Both the position numbers and the translations under genes were made by a program. Below, in pieces: positions 53,919 through 63,462 of a stretch of 64,000 nucleotides of DNA. Origin of the DNA: Rhizobium sp. P38BS-XIX. GTDB taxonomy: Bacteria > Pseudomonadota > Alphaproteobacteria > Rhizobiales > Rhizobiaceae. How positions within the stretch are numbered: position 1 is the first letter of the stretch; each line of letters begins with the position of its first letter. The stretch covers positions 62,001 through 126,000 of the forward strand of contig NZ_JABAIJ010000002.1 in the NCBI RefSeq assembly GCF_012641435.1, in the 5' to 3' direction. The notes beneath the pieces were generated by a model. That model was not told the origin of the DNA and searched no databases. It saw nothing but the letters and a program-made list of their open reading frames with translations.

Positions 53919-54476
53919 ATGTTCAAGTCGACCCTGCGGACAGCCGTTGCCGCGGCCGCTGTTTCGTTCATCGCATTTGCCGCCCATGCGAAAGACCCGA
54001 TGGTGGGAGGGGCAGCAATGTATCCTTCAAAAAACATCATCGAAAACGCAGTCAATTCAAAAGACCACACCACACTGGTCGCCGCAGTCAAGGCTGCCGG
54101 TCTTGTCGATACGCTTGAGGGCAAAGGGCCGTTCACGGTGTTCGCACCTACGAACGAAGCCTTCGCGGCGCTTCCGAGAGGTACGGTGGAGATGCTGCTC
54201 AAGCCCGAGAACAAGGCAAAGCTCACCAAGATCCTGACGTGCCACGTCGTTGCTGCCGATGCCATGTCGATGACTGTTAAAAAGATGATCAAGGACGATG
54301 GCGGTGAACACGACATCACCACGGTCGGTGGTTGCATCATCAAGGCCACGCAGATGAAGGGCAAAATCACGTTGACCGATGAGAACGGCGACGTCGCCCA
54401 CGTCACTATAGCAGATGTCAAACAGTCGAACGGCGTCATTCACGTTGTCGACAAGGTACTTCTGCCGAAGATGTAA
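53919..54476 (+). CDS. Fasciclin (FAS1) domain secreted protein
   Basis: A 185-residue secreted protein: signal peptide (VAAAAVSFIAFAAHA) and one FAS1 domain with GPFTVFAPTNEAFAALP, LTKILTCHVVAADAM and SNGVIHVVDKVLLP (H1, H2 and terminal motifs). AGGAGAG stands before the ATG at 53919. FAS1 proteins aid adhesion and, in Rhizobium, biofilm or symbiosis. An ECF-type promoter and a strong hairpin bracket the gene, so it is a single-gene unit of the sigma regulon. Confidence 0.9.
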   Translation: MFKSTLRTAVAAAAVSFIAFAAHAKDPMVGGAAMYPSKNIIENAVNSKDHTTLVAAVKAAGLVDTLEGKGPFTVFAPTNEAFAALPRGTVEMLLKPENKAKLTKILTCHVVAADAMSMTVKKMIKDDGGEHDITTVGGCIIKATQMKGKITLTDENGDVAHVTIADVKQSNGVIHVVDKVLLPKM

Positions 54477-54483
54477 TCGGCAA

Positions 54484-54521
54484 ACAAGCGCAAGAAGTCT
54501 TCTCAGGCTTCTTGCGCTTGT
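54484..54521 (+). terminator. Hairpin after the fasciclin gene
   Basis: A 14-bp perfect stem, ACAAGCGCAAGAAG (54484-54497) and CTTCTTGCGCTTGT (54508-54521), with a 10-base loop, seven bases after the stop. No T-run follows, so it may stabilise the transcript end or work on both strands. Confidence 0.6.
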
Positions 54522-54676
54522 ACGATGGTGCCCAGCTGGCCCAATAACGCTGGCACGAACATTTTTCCATCTGGTCGATTTTAAACCGTTACCGCTGACT
54601 GTTGATTATGGGATGGCCCGCCCTTCCGAGGACATCAAGTATGATGATCCGTCATTGAAGGAAGAGGAGCCGATCC

Positions 54677-55762
54677 ATGACCATTTCAATTTTGGGTATC
54701 GATATCGATAAGAATAGCTGCAGCGTTGTCGGCGTTGATGAGAAAGGTGCGGTGACTACCAGGCGAACGATGCGGCGGCAGACGCTCATTGATTTTGTCG
54801 GCAAGATACCGACTTGCCTCATTGCTATGGAGGCGTGCTGTGGTGCTCACCACCTGGGGCGGCTTTTTGTGTCCCAAGGGCATGAGGTCCGACTGATGTC
54901 GCCGGAATATGTCCTACCTTATGTGAAGGCGCAGAAGAATGATGACCGGATTGGGGGGCATAGCAGAAGCCGCGTCGCGTCCGACGATGAGGATCGTCGA
55001 CCTCAAAAGCGAAGAGCAGCTTGATATCCAGTCGTTACATAGGGTTCGATCCCGCCTCGTTGCGGAAAGAACGACGCTGATCAATCAGATGCGCGCGATC
55101 CTCTTGGAGCGTGGCCTGATCTTTGCCACCGGCCGTTGCAAATTTGAAAGTGCGCTCGACATGCTTTTAGACGAGCAGACCAGCAGCCTATCGGAACGCG
55201 TTCACCGGCTGATCGGTGAACTTCGATGCGAATGGAAGATGCTTGATACCAAGATTGCGGCTCTCAATGGAGAGTTTTGTCGCTGGTACGAAAGGATGCC
55301 GCAGCGCGACGGCTAACAGACATCCCAGCAATCGGGGTGCTGAACGCCACAGCTTTGATTGCCACGATAGGAAATGCCAGCAGCTTTGATCGTGCTCGTG
55401 ACCTTGGCGCATGGTTAGGACTTGTACCACGGCAATTTACGACCGGCGGCAAGCCTCGTCTGCTGGGCGTCACAAAGCGTGGAAACGTCTACCTCCGAAC
55501 GTTGCTTGTACATGGCGCGCCAGCGGCCATGCCGACACTCAGCCAGAGCGATACCCCTCTCGGGCAATGGCTTCGAGGCCTGCTTGCTCGGGGTATGCAC
55601 CGCAATGTCGTGATCGTGGCGCTTGCGAACAAGCTCGCCCGCATTGCCTGGGCTGTCTTACGAAAGGACCGGCCGTACGAACAGGCCATACGGTGCCACT
55701 TCGGCGTGATTAGATCGGCTGTGCCAACCCGCAGCCCATTATGTTTGCGAGAAGGACTATAG
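54677..55762 (+). pseudogene. IS110-family transposase, frameshifted
   Basis: An IS110-family transposase split over three frames. Part 1 (54677-about 54950) has ILGIDIDKNSCSVVGVDE (DEDD domain start) up to VKAQKNDDR; part 2 (about 54950-55300) has IAEAASRPTMRIVDLKSEEQ and HRVRSRLVAERTTLINQMR; part 3 (about 55300-55762) has LTDIPAIGVLNATALIATIG, LGAWLGLVPRQFTTGGK and ANKLARIAWAVL. Two frameshifts make it inactive unless unusual recoding occurs. IS110 elements lack clear inverted repeats, so ends were not set. Confidence 0.85.
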
Positions 55763-56064
55763 ATGGCCTGACAGTTGACCGGCGTCCGGAAAGCCAACAG
55801 TCCAAATGGCTCATTGAAGCCGCGTTGATTATTGAGGCTCCGGGCGTGCGGATATCCATCTTGGCGACGGCATAACCGTGAGACCGAATACGTTAAAGCA
55901 GTCTGTACAGGAATCTAAAAATTCTACTTGTGAACAAGGCGGGCCATACGTCTCCACTAAGAGTTGACCCGGGCCTCAACGGGCGGCGAAAGCGAGGTCG
56001 AAGAGGATCCTCCCTCCGCCGAGTGATCCGGGCGCTCAAGTGCAGACCACGTTGACCAAACCCA
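55763..56064. other. Region without a recognisable gene
   Basis: About 300 bp between the IS110 remnant and the MFS remnant. No frame with a motif was seen. Confidence 0.5.
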
Positions 56065-57243
56065 CTAAAAGTGCCTCGAGCTTTCAAGGCGGCCTGCCTT
56101 TGATGCAACATTTCTCGCGAAGGGAATGAGCAAAATAGCGAGGAAAGTCATCACAGCAATCATTGCCCAAGCTTCGTTGAGGGCTCTGACCGTCGCGGCG
56201 GTTTGAACGAGCGGGTCGAGCGTTGCCGTCGTTTGTTCGTCGAAAGACCCCTGATGGCCCGCCACTATCGCGGTCGGTACCCCGACGTATTCCGCAACGG
56301 CGAGGTTTCCCTTCTCCAGACCGTTCCAGATTCTCTGCCCGAGCAGTTCGGATCGTGTGTAGATGACGGTGTCGATCAGCGCGATACCGATCGCGCCGCC
56401 AAGGTTACGCATGAGGTTGAACAGTCCGCTGGCGTCTGGGACGTGGTCCGCTGAAAGAGTACCGAGCGCCAGACGTGTAGGGGGTAAGAGGCAGAACATA
56501 ATGGAAACTCCTCTGACAACCTGAGGCCAGAACATTGCATCAAAATCCGTTGTCGGATCCTGCCATGCGCTCATACCGATCCCGACGGCAAAGAGGGTGA
56601 AGCCTGCAGCGGAAAGCAGCCGCGGATCTATTCGTTTTTCCAGGGCGACGGCAATCGGGGCAGTGCAAAGCTGCGCGATACCGGTTACCAGCATCGTCAT
56701 CCCGATCTCCAAGGCATTGTGTCCCCTGACAAAGGCAAGAAAGACGGGCATCATGTACACGGACCCAAATAGTCCGATTCCGAGCACGAAGCTCAGTGTC
56801 GAACCGACTAAAAAGTTTCGATCCTGAAAATTTCGCAGGTCTACCAGGGGAGAGGAAGTGCAGAGCGACCGCCAGATGAAAAACGCGGCGGAAATCGATG
56901 CGACCACAAACAGCCCGCCACCGGTGATTGAAAGCCATCCACTGGTCGGCGCTTCCTTCAATCCGATTTCCAGACAAATCAGAGCAGTCGCCATCGCCGC
57001 CAGTCCTGCAGCGTCAAAACCTCTCAATCGCGAAAAGGAAGTACGCTGGCTTGGAAGCGATCTGGCGGCCACACCGGCAGCAAGAATGCCGGGAACGACG
57101 TTGATCAGAAAAAGCCATTGCCAGGAATAGCTCTCGGTCAGCCAGCCACCGACTATCGGTCCTACGGTAGGTGCAAGTACGGCAAGAACGCCGGCAACCG
57201 TCGTTGCGAGCGCCTGTATGTTGTCCGGGAACAAGAGGAACAC
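56065..57243 (-). pseudogene. DHA2 (EmrB/QacA) MFS exporter, 5'-truncated
   Basis: A 392-residue frame matching the part of EmrB-type 14-helix exporters after about residue 120: ALATTVAGVLAVLAPTVGPI then GGWLTESYSWQWLFLINVVPG (motif C and loop), through to LGGAIGIALIDTVIYTRS and the terminal helix. Usual length is about 510 residues; the first four helices and motif A are missing. Similarity stops near 57250, where a truncated kinase gene on the opposite strand begins. Without the first helices a working exporter is unlikely. Confidence 0.8.
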
Positions 57244-57253
57244 GGTTGTCGCC

Positions 57254-57880
57254 GTGAACCGGGCTTTCGATAGGGTGGCGGAGTTGATGAAGTCGCAGAA
57301 AACGCTGACATCAGGGATCGCGCATGAAATCCGTACACCACTCGCAGCAATGAAGCTGGAACTAGGCCGGATTGATCATCCGCGGGCGCGAATGGTTGAG
57401 GCAGACCTCGATGATCTCGTGCGGTTCTTGTCCCAGCTAACGACGCTTGCCCGCCTCGAAAGCTTCGATCACGGCGCCTTTGAAAATGTCGACCTCATCG
57501 CGCTTTCGGCATCTGCAGTCGAGCAAGTCGCACCTTGGGTTTACGAGAACCAGCATTCCGTTGAGCTGATCGCAGTCGGCGATAGGGCCATCATCCAAGG
57601 AATTCCGGCGCTGCTGCGCGACGCCATCCGCAATCTGGTCGAAAATGCCGTTCGCCATACGCCGGATCAATCTCATATCATCGTCCGTGTCGGACCTCAT
57701 GTTATCGAGGTTGAAGATTGCCGGACGGGAGCCGCCGAACAATCTGCCGCAAAAGCGAGGGCCGAAAGTCTCGGGATCGGGTTGAAGATCATCGCGCGCA
57801 TCGCCGAGATCCACCGCGGCGAACTGCGACGGTCGGCATCAGAAACTGGGTCTATTTTTGCGATTACGTTTCAGAATTGA
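57254..57880 (+). pseudogene. Sensor histidine kinase, 5'-truncated
   Basis: The kinase core of a membrane sensor: the end of a HAMP region (VNRAFDRVAELMKSQKTLTS), HisKA with GIAHEIRTPLAAMKLEL, then an HATPase with DAIRNLVENAVRHTP (N box) and ESLGIGLKIIARIAEIHRGE (G2 box). The membrane helices, sensor and most of HAMP are missing. The frame upstream of 57254 is only the antisense of the MFS remnant. An orphan cytoplasmic kinase fragment could still be made from an internal start, but no regulator gene is next to it. Confidence 0.75.
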
Positions 57881-58018
57881 GGGTCGAGGTCTGTTGCGCG
57901 AAGGATTCGGGACGCAGCATTTCTTGGGGGCTTACCTACGACTGCTACCCAAATTAACGTCTGTTTAACTTTCGACCACCATTACTAGGGTGTCTTCATC
58001 TACGCGCGAGTCGCAACG

Positions 58019-58753
58019 ATGCCTGTTAGCGCCCTTTCAGTCCTTTCTCCGACTGCACTTGACGATTATATCGATCTGCGTTCCGTGCCCAAGCACCGCT
58101 ATTTTGGCCAGAACGATCTCATCGACCGGCTTCGCAGGGCGGTCCCGTTTGACTACATCTTCATCTCCGGCATCGACGTCGACCACTACCGCTTCGGAGA
58201 AGGCTTCTCGATCGACACGGATCTGCCTCCCGCCTTCATCGAGGCCTACATGAGTGACAAGCTCCCGCAGGTGGACCCCTTCGTGCTGGCTGCCAAGTCA
58301 TCGACGAAGGTCGTTGTTGAGAGCGAGGTGTATGCGGAGAACGAGGTACCGCAGCGACTGCTTTACTTGCAGCGCACCTTCGGGGTCCACAATCGGACGA
58401 TCATCCCGATCCTCCGCGATAACACTGTCTATGGCGCGGTCGGATACACGCGTGACACTCCCTTTGACGAGGACGAGATCACCTTCCTCTCGCTAGTTTC
58501 GGAAGCCGTTCACACTGCCGTCACCAAGCCGCTGATGGATCGGTTTGCAGCCGAACACATGCGCCTCTCGAAGGGCGAGATCGCCTGCCTGTCTCAGGCG
58601 AGCCTTGGGCTGACCAGCGAAGGCATCGCGAAGACCACCAACTATCAGGTCGAGACTGTCAACAGCTACATCAAGTCCGCGGTTAAGAAGCTGGGCGCCG
58701 TCAATCGCACCCAGGCGATCGCCGAAGCCATCCGACGCCGACTGATCGCCTGA
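58019..58753 (+). CDS. LuxR-family regulator with autoinducer-binding-like domain
   Basis: A 244-residue regulator. The N-terminal domain (about 20-165) resembles the autoinducer-binding fold (FDYIFISGIDVD, then QVDPFVLAAKSSTKVVVE, and YGAVGYTRDTPFDEDE). The C-terminal GerE-type HTH is LSKGEIACLSQASLGLTSEG and TVNSYIKSAVKKLGAVNRTQAIAEAIRR. It is not TraR: the TraR start and its HTH residues are absent. No luxI gene lies beside it, so it is a LuxR solo that may read an acyl-homoserine lactone or another ligand. Confidence 0.82.
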   Translation: MPVSALSVLSPTALDDYIDLRSVPKHRYFGQNDLIDRLRRAVPFDYIFISGIDVDHYRFGEGFSIDTDLPPAFIEAYMSDKLPQVDPFVLAAKSSTKVVVESEVYAENEVPQRLLYLQRTFGVHNRTIIPILRDNTVYGAVGYTRDTPFDEDEITFLSLVSEAVHTAVTKPLMDRFAAEHMRLSKGEIACLSQASLGLTSEGIAKTTNYQVETVNSYIKSAVKKLGAVNRTQAIAEAIRRRLIA

Positions 58754-59302
58754 GCGCTTGATCGAAATCAAGAGCTCACGCTGCATGGTTGAGACCGCCC
58801 TGGACGATTTTTCGGAACCGACTATTGCTCGTTGTTCATCATCAAACCGCGGCCGATTGTTGAAGACGAAGATCTGACCACGTAAAGGGTAGAAGTTCCC
58901 GCAGCGGACCAAAAGGAATTCGACCCCGAAGCCAACCACATCTGCGGCGGCTCGTGTATGATCACCCGGGCGCGGATTGTCGGCGACTGCAGCCAGCCAG
59001 CGCCGCGGATCGTCAGTCGCAACCGATGAATCCGCTGCTCCAGCACCATTCGGTTACCCGTTGTTTACCTAGATCGCCGCGGCGACCCCAAAAATTGGGT
59101 TCAAGTTCTAATCTGCTACATTAGATTCATATTGCATGAACGATTGGCCCCTAGATTTGGGGTGTCCGGGCAATATTGCCGAGGCTGACATGATGTCGGC
59201 TCTGACCTCGCCGCCTCGGTGAAGGGTCATCGGACCGGGCCGTCTGGCATGTCGTTCTGGCGTCCGGCAGGAGAACCGCCGGCAAGTTCAAGGTATCCTA
59301 TC
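58754..59302. other. Long intergenic region upstream of the signalling operon
   Basis: About 550 bp with no convincing gene. A 6-bp inverted repeat TCTAAT-N7-ATTAGA (59107-59112 and 59120-59125) lies about 180 bp before the next gene and could be a regulator site. The region should hold the promoter of the 59303-63068 operon. Confidence 0.45.
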
Positions 59303-59800
59303 ATGCGCATTCTTCTGAGCTCGGTGGCTCTTGCCGCCGCGATGCTTGCACCTGTCTGCTCGTTCGCGCTCGACGCGCCGAAAGGCGATGTCGTACTGAC
59401 CGTGACCGGGAAACTCGACCACCCGAACGCGGGCAGTGCCGCGCAGTTCGATCTGGCCATGCTTGAAGCCCTGCAGGGTCGCAAGGGCGCCATGGAGACA
59501 CCGTGGACCACGGGCAAGGTCGAATTCTCCGGTCCGCTGCTGCGCGCCGTTCTCGACGCTGCAGGCGCCCATCCGCAGAAGCTCAAGATCGTCGCTTTGA
59601 ACGACTATTCCGCGGAGGTTCCGGCGGACGACGCCAAGATCGACACGATGCTGGCAACCCGCATGGACGGCCAGACGATGTCGGTCCGCGAAAAGGGACC
59701 GCTCTTCCTGATCTATCCGTTCGACGAGGACAAGTCGCTCTACAACGAGAAGTATTTCTCCCGTTCGGTCTGGCAGATCAAGACGATCGAGGCTGAATGA
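59303..59800 (+). CDS. Periplasmic sulfite-oxidase-fold (molybdopterin-binding-like) protein
   Basis: A 165-residue secreted protein. A signal peptide (LLSSVALAAAMLAPVCSFA) is followed by a single oxidoreductase molybdopterin-binding-like fold: LTVTGKLDH, FDLAMLEALQ, WTTGKVEFSGPLLRAVLDAAG, LNDYSAEVPADDA, REKGPLFLIYPFD. The mature part has no cysteine, so the metal ligand of sulfite oxidase is missing and catalysis is unlikely. The stop overlaps the start of the following sensor kinase gene. It is probably a periplasmic ligand-binding partner of that kinase. Confidence 0.8.
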   Translation: MRILLSSVALAAAMLAPVCSFALDAPKGDVVLTVTGKLDHPNAGSAAQFDLAMLEALQGRKGAMETPWTTGKVEFSGPLLRAVLDAAGAHPQKLKIVALNDYSAEVPADDAKIDTMLATRMDGQTMSVREKGPLFLIYPFDEDKSLYNEKYFSRSVWQIKTIEAE

Positions 59801-61998
59801 TGGACGAAGCTGCCCGAAAGAACGGCGACGTCATCAGGCGCGTCAGCAAGGCGACCGCCTTCCTGCAGGCGTTCGCGATGCTGCTGATGGTCGGACTGAT
59901 CTACCTTCTTTCGGGCATCTATGGAAAGTACGAAGCGCTTCAGGACGGCGTTCGCGAAAACGCGCTCTGGTCTGTGTACCAGCTTGACCGAGAAGCGCGC
60001 CGCCTCCACGAAGTGGCTGACATCATGGCGGCGACTGGCGACTTGTCCGCACCGTCCATAAAGGCGCTCTCGACCCGCTACGACATCCTCTATTCCCGGA
60101 TGGCAATTCTGAAGAGGGCGAAGTTCGATCTGCGCCTCGACGAGAGCCCCGAGCTCAAGGCTCTGGTCGAAGAGATTGAGCCGATCGTGATGTCGAAGGC
60201 GCCATGGTTCGATGCCGTTGCGAAGGGGCAGGATATAGATCTGGACCATCTCCGCGAATTTGCTAAGGATCTCGATCCGCTCGCAGGGGACACCGAAAAG
60301 CTGCTGACGGAAATAAACAATAAGGTCAGCGCCGAACGCGCAGATGCCAGGGACGATTTGGAGGTTCTCCAGATCCGGTCAGGCGTCGTCACGGCCCTGC
60401 TGGCCATCTCGGTCGGCGTCCTCGTCATCACCCTGCGACGCCAACTACGTTCGGTCCGTTCAGCCGCTCTCGCGTTCGAAACAATCGCCAGCGAGCTGAA
60501 AGAGGCCTACGCGAGTGCCGAGGCAGGAAACCGTGCCAAATCGCAGTTCATGGCGACGATGGGTCATGAAGTCCGCACTCCGCTCAACGCCGTTCTTGGT
60601 ACCGCCGAGCTTCTCGAACTCGACGATCCGCCGGAGCAGGTTCGGGCGGGAATCCAGACGATCAGACGCTCCGGGCAGTCGCTGCTGGAGATACTCAACG
60701 AAATCCTCGACTTCGCAAAGATGGAGAACGGGGAGATCGACGTCTCTCTCGCTCCGACTGACATCAAGGCGCTCGTCGCCAGCACCGTCGAGATGATGCG
60801 AGACCGCGCCGCGGAGCATGGAGACACACTTATTTCAGAGATCGACGATGGGCTGAACTCGGAGACCATTCTCACCGACGCGACGCGTGTCCGGCAGGTC
60901 GTCCTCAATCTTCTCAGCAATGCGATCAAGTTCACATCGGACGGAGCCGTGGTTCTCAAGATGAACGCAGGCGAGTCCGACGGACGTCCAGTCCTGCGCT
61001 TCGCGGTCAGCGACACGGGGATCGGCATTGATCGGGAAGGCCAGGAGAAGCTGTTCAAGCCCTTCTCGCAGGTCGACTCCACGATCAGCAGGAAGTATGG
61101 CGGCACTGGTCTCGGTCTGACGATATGCAAGGAGATCGTCGTCGCACTCGGCGGGTCGATCGGTGTGGCCAGCCGCAAGGGAGAAGGCAGCACCTTCTGG
61201 TTCGAAATCCCCGCCGAACCTGCCGAACCTGCTTCGAAACCGACCAACTGTACATCCGCAGCCGCCCGGGGTCCGAGACCGAAACACAAAATCCTCCTCG
61301 TCGAGGATAACGTGGTCAACCAGCAGGTCGCTGTTGGCTTCCTGCGCCACCTTGGTCAGGACGTCACCATCGCAAACGACGGTCTCGAAGCGCTCGACGC
61401 GGTCGCGAAACAGTCGTTCGATCTCGTTCTCATGGACATGCAGATGCCGAACATGGATGGCATCGAGGCGACTCGCCACATAAGGGCCATGGGCGGTCAT
61501 TTCCGCGGCATGCCTATCGTAGCGATGACGGCGAACGCCTCCGACGACGACAGGCGACTATGCGTCGAGGCGGGCATGACGGCCTTCCAGTCCAAGCCCG
61601 TCACGTTGAGCCAGCTCGCGGGCGTCCTCGACTGCCTCAGTCCGGACGGCGCAGCCGGGGCGGCGGGGGGCGAAGCTCCCGCTTCCGAACGCCCGTCAGC
61701 CAACCAGCGGCAGCAGGAGATCATCGATGTCCTCGGTCAGGAGACCTTCGACGAGCTTCTGAGCACCTTCTTCGCCGACGCAGCAGCGATCCTCTCCAAC
61801 CTTCCGCAGGCGATGCGCGGCGACGACGCCAAAATGCTCGACCGCCTGCTGCATTCGATGAAGGGCGCTGCCGGCAATGTCGGACTGCAGGATATCGCCG
61901 ACATCGCGCAGGCCCTGCGCCAGAAACCACTTTCGGAAGACGGACTGCTTGAGCTTTTACGGGCGGTCGATGAGCAGCGGCGGGCATACGCCGCATAA
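59797..61998 (+). CDS. Hybrid sensor histidine kinase with receiver and HPt
   Basis: A 733-residue membrane kinase. Two membrane helices (about 20-43 and 190-212) enclose a periplasmic helical sensor of about 145 residues. Then HisKA MGHEVRTPLNAVLG (His257), HATPase with NLLSNAIKFT and GGTGLGLTICKEIV, receiver with LVLMDMQMPNMDG (Asp547), and a C-terminal HPt with LLHSMKGAAGNVG (His686). The full phosphorelay is therefore on one chain. It overlaps the periplasmic-protein gene and is 11 bp before the HD-GYP regulator, its likely target. Confidence 0.92.
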   Translation: MMDEAARKNGDVIRRVSKATAFLQAFAMLLMVGLIYLLSGIYGKYEALQDGVRENALWSVYQLDREARRLHEVADIMAATGDLSAPSIKALSTRYDILYSRMAILKRAKFDLRLDESPELKALVEEIEPIVMSKAPWFDAVAKGQDIDLDHLREFAKDLDPLAGDTEKLLTEINNKVSAERADARDDLEVLQIRSGVVTALLAISVGVLVITLRRQLRSVRSAALAFETIASELKEAYASAEAGNRAKSQFMATMGHEVRTPLNAVLGTAELLELDDPPEQVRAGIQTIRRSGQSLLEILNEILDFAKMENGEIDVSLAPTDIKALVASTVEMMRDRAAEHGDTLISEIDDGLNSETILTDATRVRQVVLNLLSNAIKFTSDGAVVLKMNAGESDGRPVLRFAVSDTGIGIDREGQEKLFKPFSQVDSTISRKYGGTGLGLTICKEIVVALGGSIGVASRKGEGSTFWFEIPAEPAEPASKPTNCTSAAARGPRPKHKILLVEDNVVNQQVAVGFLRHLGQDVTIANDGLEALDAVAKQSFDLVLMDMQMPNMDGIEATRHIRAMGGHFRGMPIVAMTANASDDDRRLCVEAGMTAFQSKPVTLSQLAGVLDCLSPDGAAGAAGGEAPASERPSANQRQQEIIDVLGQETFDELLSTFFADAAAILSNLPQAMRGDDAKMLDRLLHSMKGAAGNVGLQDIADIAQALRQKPLSEDGLLELLRAVDEQRRAYAA

Positions 61999-62009
61999 AG
62001 GAGCAATGA

Positions 62010-63068
62010 ATGCGTATCCTATTGGTCGATGACAACCAGACCAACCTCGTTCTACTGTCAAAGCTGGTGTCGAGGCTTCCGGACTGCGAGGCCGTCAGCT
62101 TTTCCGATCCTTCCGACGTGCTGACGGAAATGCCGAAGCTCGATTTCGACATCGCGGTGATCGACTACCAGATGCCCGGATACAACGGCGTCGAGCTGCT
62201 GCGCGAAATCAACATGTTCGATCGCTACAAGGGCAAGCCTGTCGTCATGGTGACGGCTGACACGGACATGACGACGCGGATGGCCTGCCTTGACGCGGGT
62301 TCGATCGACTTCCTGAACAAGCCAGTCAATCCGCTCGAATTCCAGGCTCGGATGAAGAACCTGGTCGCGCTCGTCGAAGCCCGCAACAAGCTCGCGGACA
62401 AGGCGGAATGGCTGCGGCAGGAGGTCGACAAGGCGACGCTCGAAATCCGTGAGCGCGAGGAGGAGATCATTGACCGCCTTTCGATCGCCGCCAGCTTCAA
62501 GGATTCCGAGACCGGTCTCCACACCAAGCGCGTTGGCGAGTATTCCGATCTGATAGCAAAGGCGTTGGGTCTTTCTCCGGCGGAATGTTCCGACATCAGA
62601 CTGGCTGCGCCAATGCACGACATCGGCAAGGTGGGCATTCCGGACGCCGTCCTCCTGAAGAAGGGCAAGCTGACGGAGCAGGAGTTCGCGTCCATGCAAA
62701 CGCACACGCTACTCGGCTGCGACATCCTGCGCGAATCCAAGTCCAGTCTCCTGCAGCTCGCGGCCGAGATCGCCGCAAGCCATCACGAACGCTGGGACGG
62801 GCAGGGATATCCGCGGAGGCTCTCTGGGGCCGATATCCCCATCGCTGGCCGCATCGTTGCTGTCGCAGACAATTTCGACGCGTTGACAACCGCACGCCCC
62901 TACAAGGAAGCTTGGTCAGTTGGGCAGGCTGTCGCGCACATCAGGGAGCGTGCGGAAACACAGTTCGATCCGGCCTGCGTGGAGGCGTTCGAGAAGGCGC
63001 TTCCCGATATATTGAAGGTGCATCAGTCTCTTCAGGATCATGAAATCGAGATGGTAGCCACCGCGTAA
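62010..63068 (+). CDS. Response regulator with HD-GYP phosphodiesterase domain
   Basis: A 352-residue RpfG-like protein. The receiver (ILLVDDNQTNLVLLSKL, AVIDYQMPGYNG, Asp52) is followed by a coiled linker (KAEWLRQEVDKATLEIRERE) and an HD-GYP domain with MHDIGKVGIPDAVL (His203-Asp204), then HHERWDGQGYPRRLSG and VAVADNFDALTTARPYK. The GYP motif is intact, so c-di-GMP hydrolysis under control of the neighbouring kinase is predicted. AAAGGAG precedes the ATG. Confidence 0.93.
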   Translation: MRILLVDDNQTNLVLLSKLVSRLPDCEAVSFSDPSDVLTEMPKLDFDIAVIDYQMPGYNGVELLREINMFDRYKGKPVVMVTADTDMTTRMACLDAGSIDFLNKPVNPLEFQARMKNLVALVEARNKLADKAEWLRQEVDKATLEIREREEEIIDRLSIAASFKDSETGLHTKRVGEYSDLIAKALGLSPAECSDIRLAAPMHDIGKVGIPDAVLLKKGKLTEQEFASMQTHTLLGCDILRESKSSLLQLAAEIAASHHERWDGQGYPRRLSGADIPIAGRIVAVADNFDALTTARPYKEAWSVGQAVAHIRERAETQFDPACVEAFEKALPDILKVHQSLQDHEIEMVATA

Positions 63069-63462
63069 AGAAGCGGTCGAAAAGCAGATGCAGAAAGTAA
63101 TTACTTCATTGCCGATAGCTGGAAACCGCGGGAATGCGACGCCAGCCGACCGCCGACTATTTCAGCGATCGGATGTCGATCAAAAGGGTTGCAAGCAGCA
63201 TAAACTGCCGCGAACGACCTGCAGATACGCCAAGCCCGCCGTTGCGTACCGACATAACCCTTGAGAACGATTTCTCCAGCGCGCCTGTATCGTTGGACGA
63301 TGGCGCATTTGACCGGGTTCACCCGAGTAGCCGTCAGTGAAAGTCAGATGAGCGATGCTTAATCTGTACCCCAAATTTTGGGCTAGCTCATTCAGAATGG
63401 ATCGCCAAAGGAGCGCTGCCAAATAGGATCGGAGATTATCGAGACCGAGGGTGCGGGCGCCA
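63069..63462. other. Region without a recognisable gene
   Basis: About 390 bp between the HD-GYP gene and the chemoreceptor gene. Frames on both strands are short and share no family motif; possibly decayed sequence. The two flanking genes converge here, yet no clear terminator hairpin was found. Confidence 0.5.

Noticed and set aside
58019..58753. This LuxR-type gene as traR
   Set aside because: It is about 48 kb from traI-trb, lacks the TraR-like start, and traR normally sits after trbI or beside traM.
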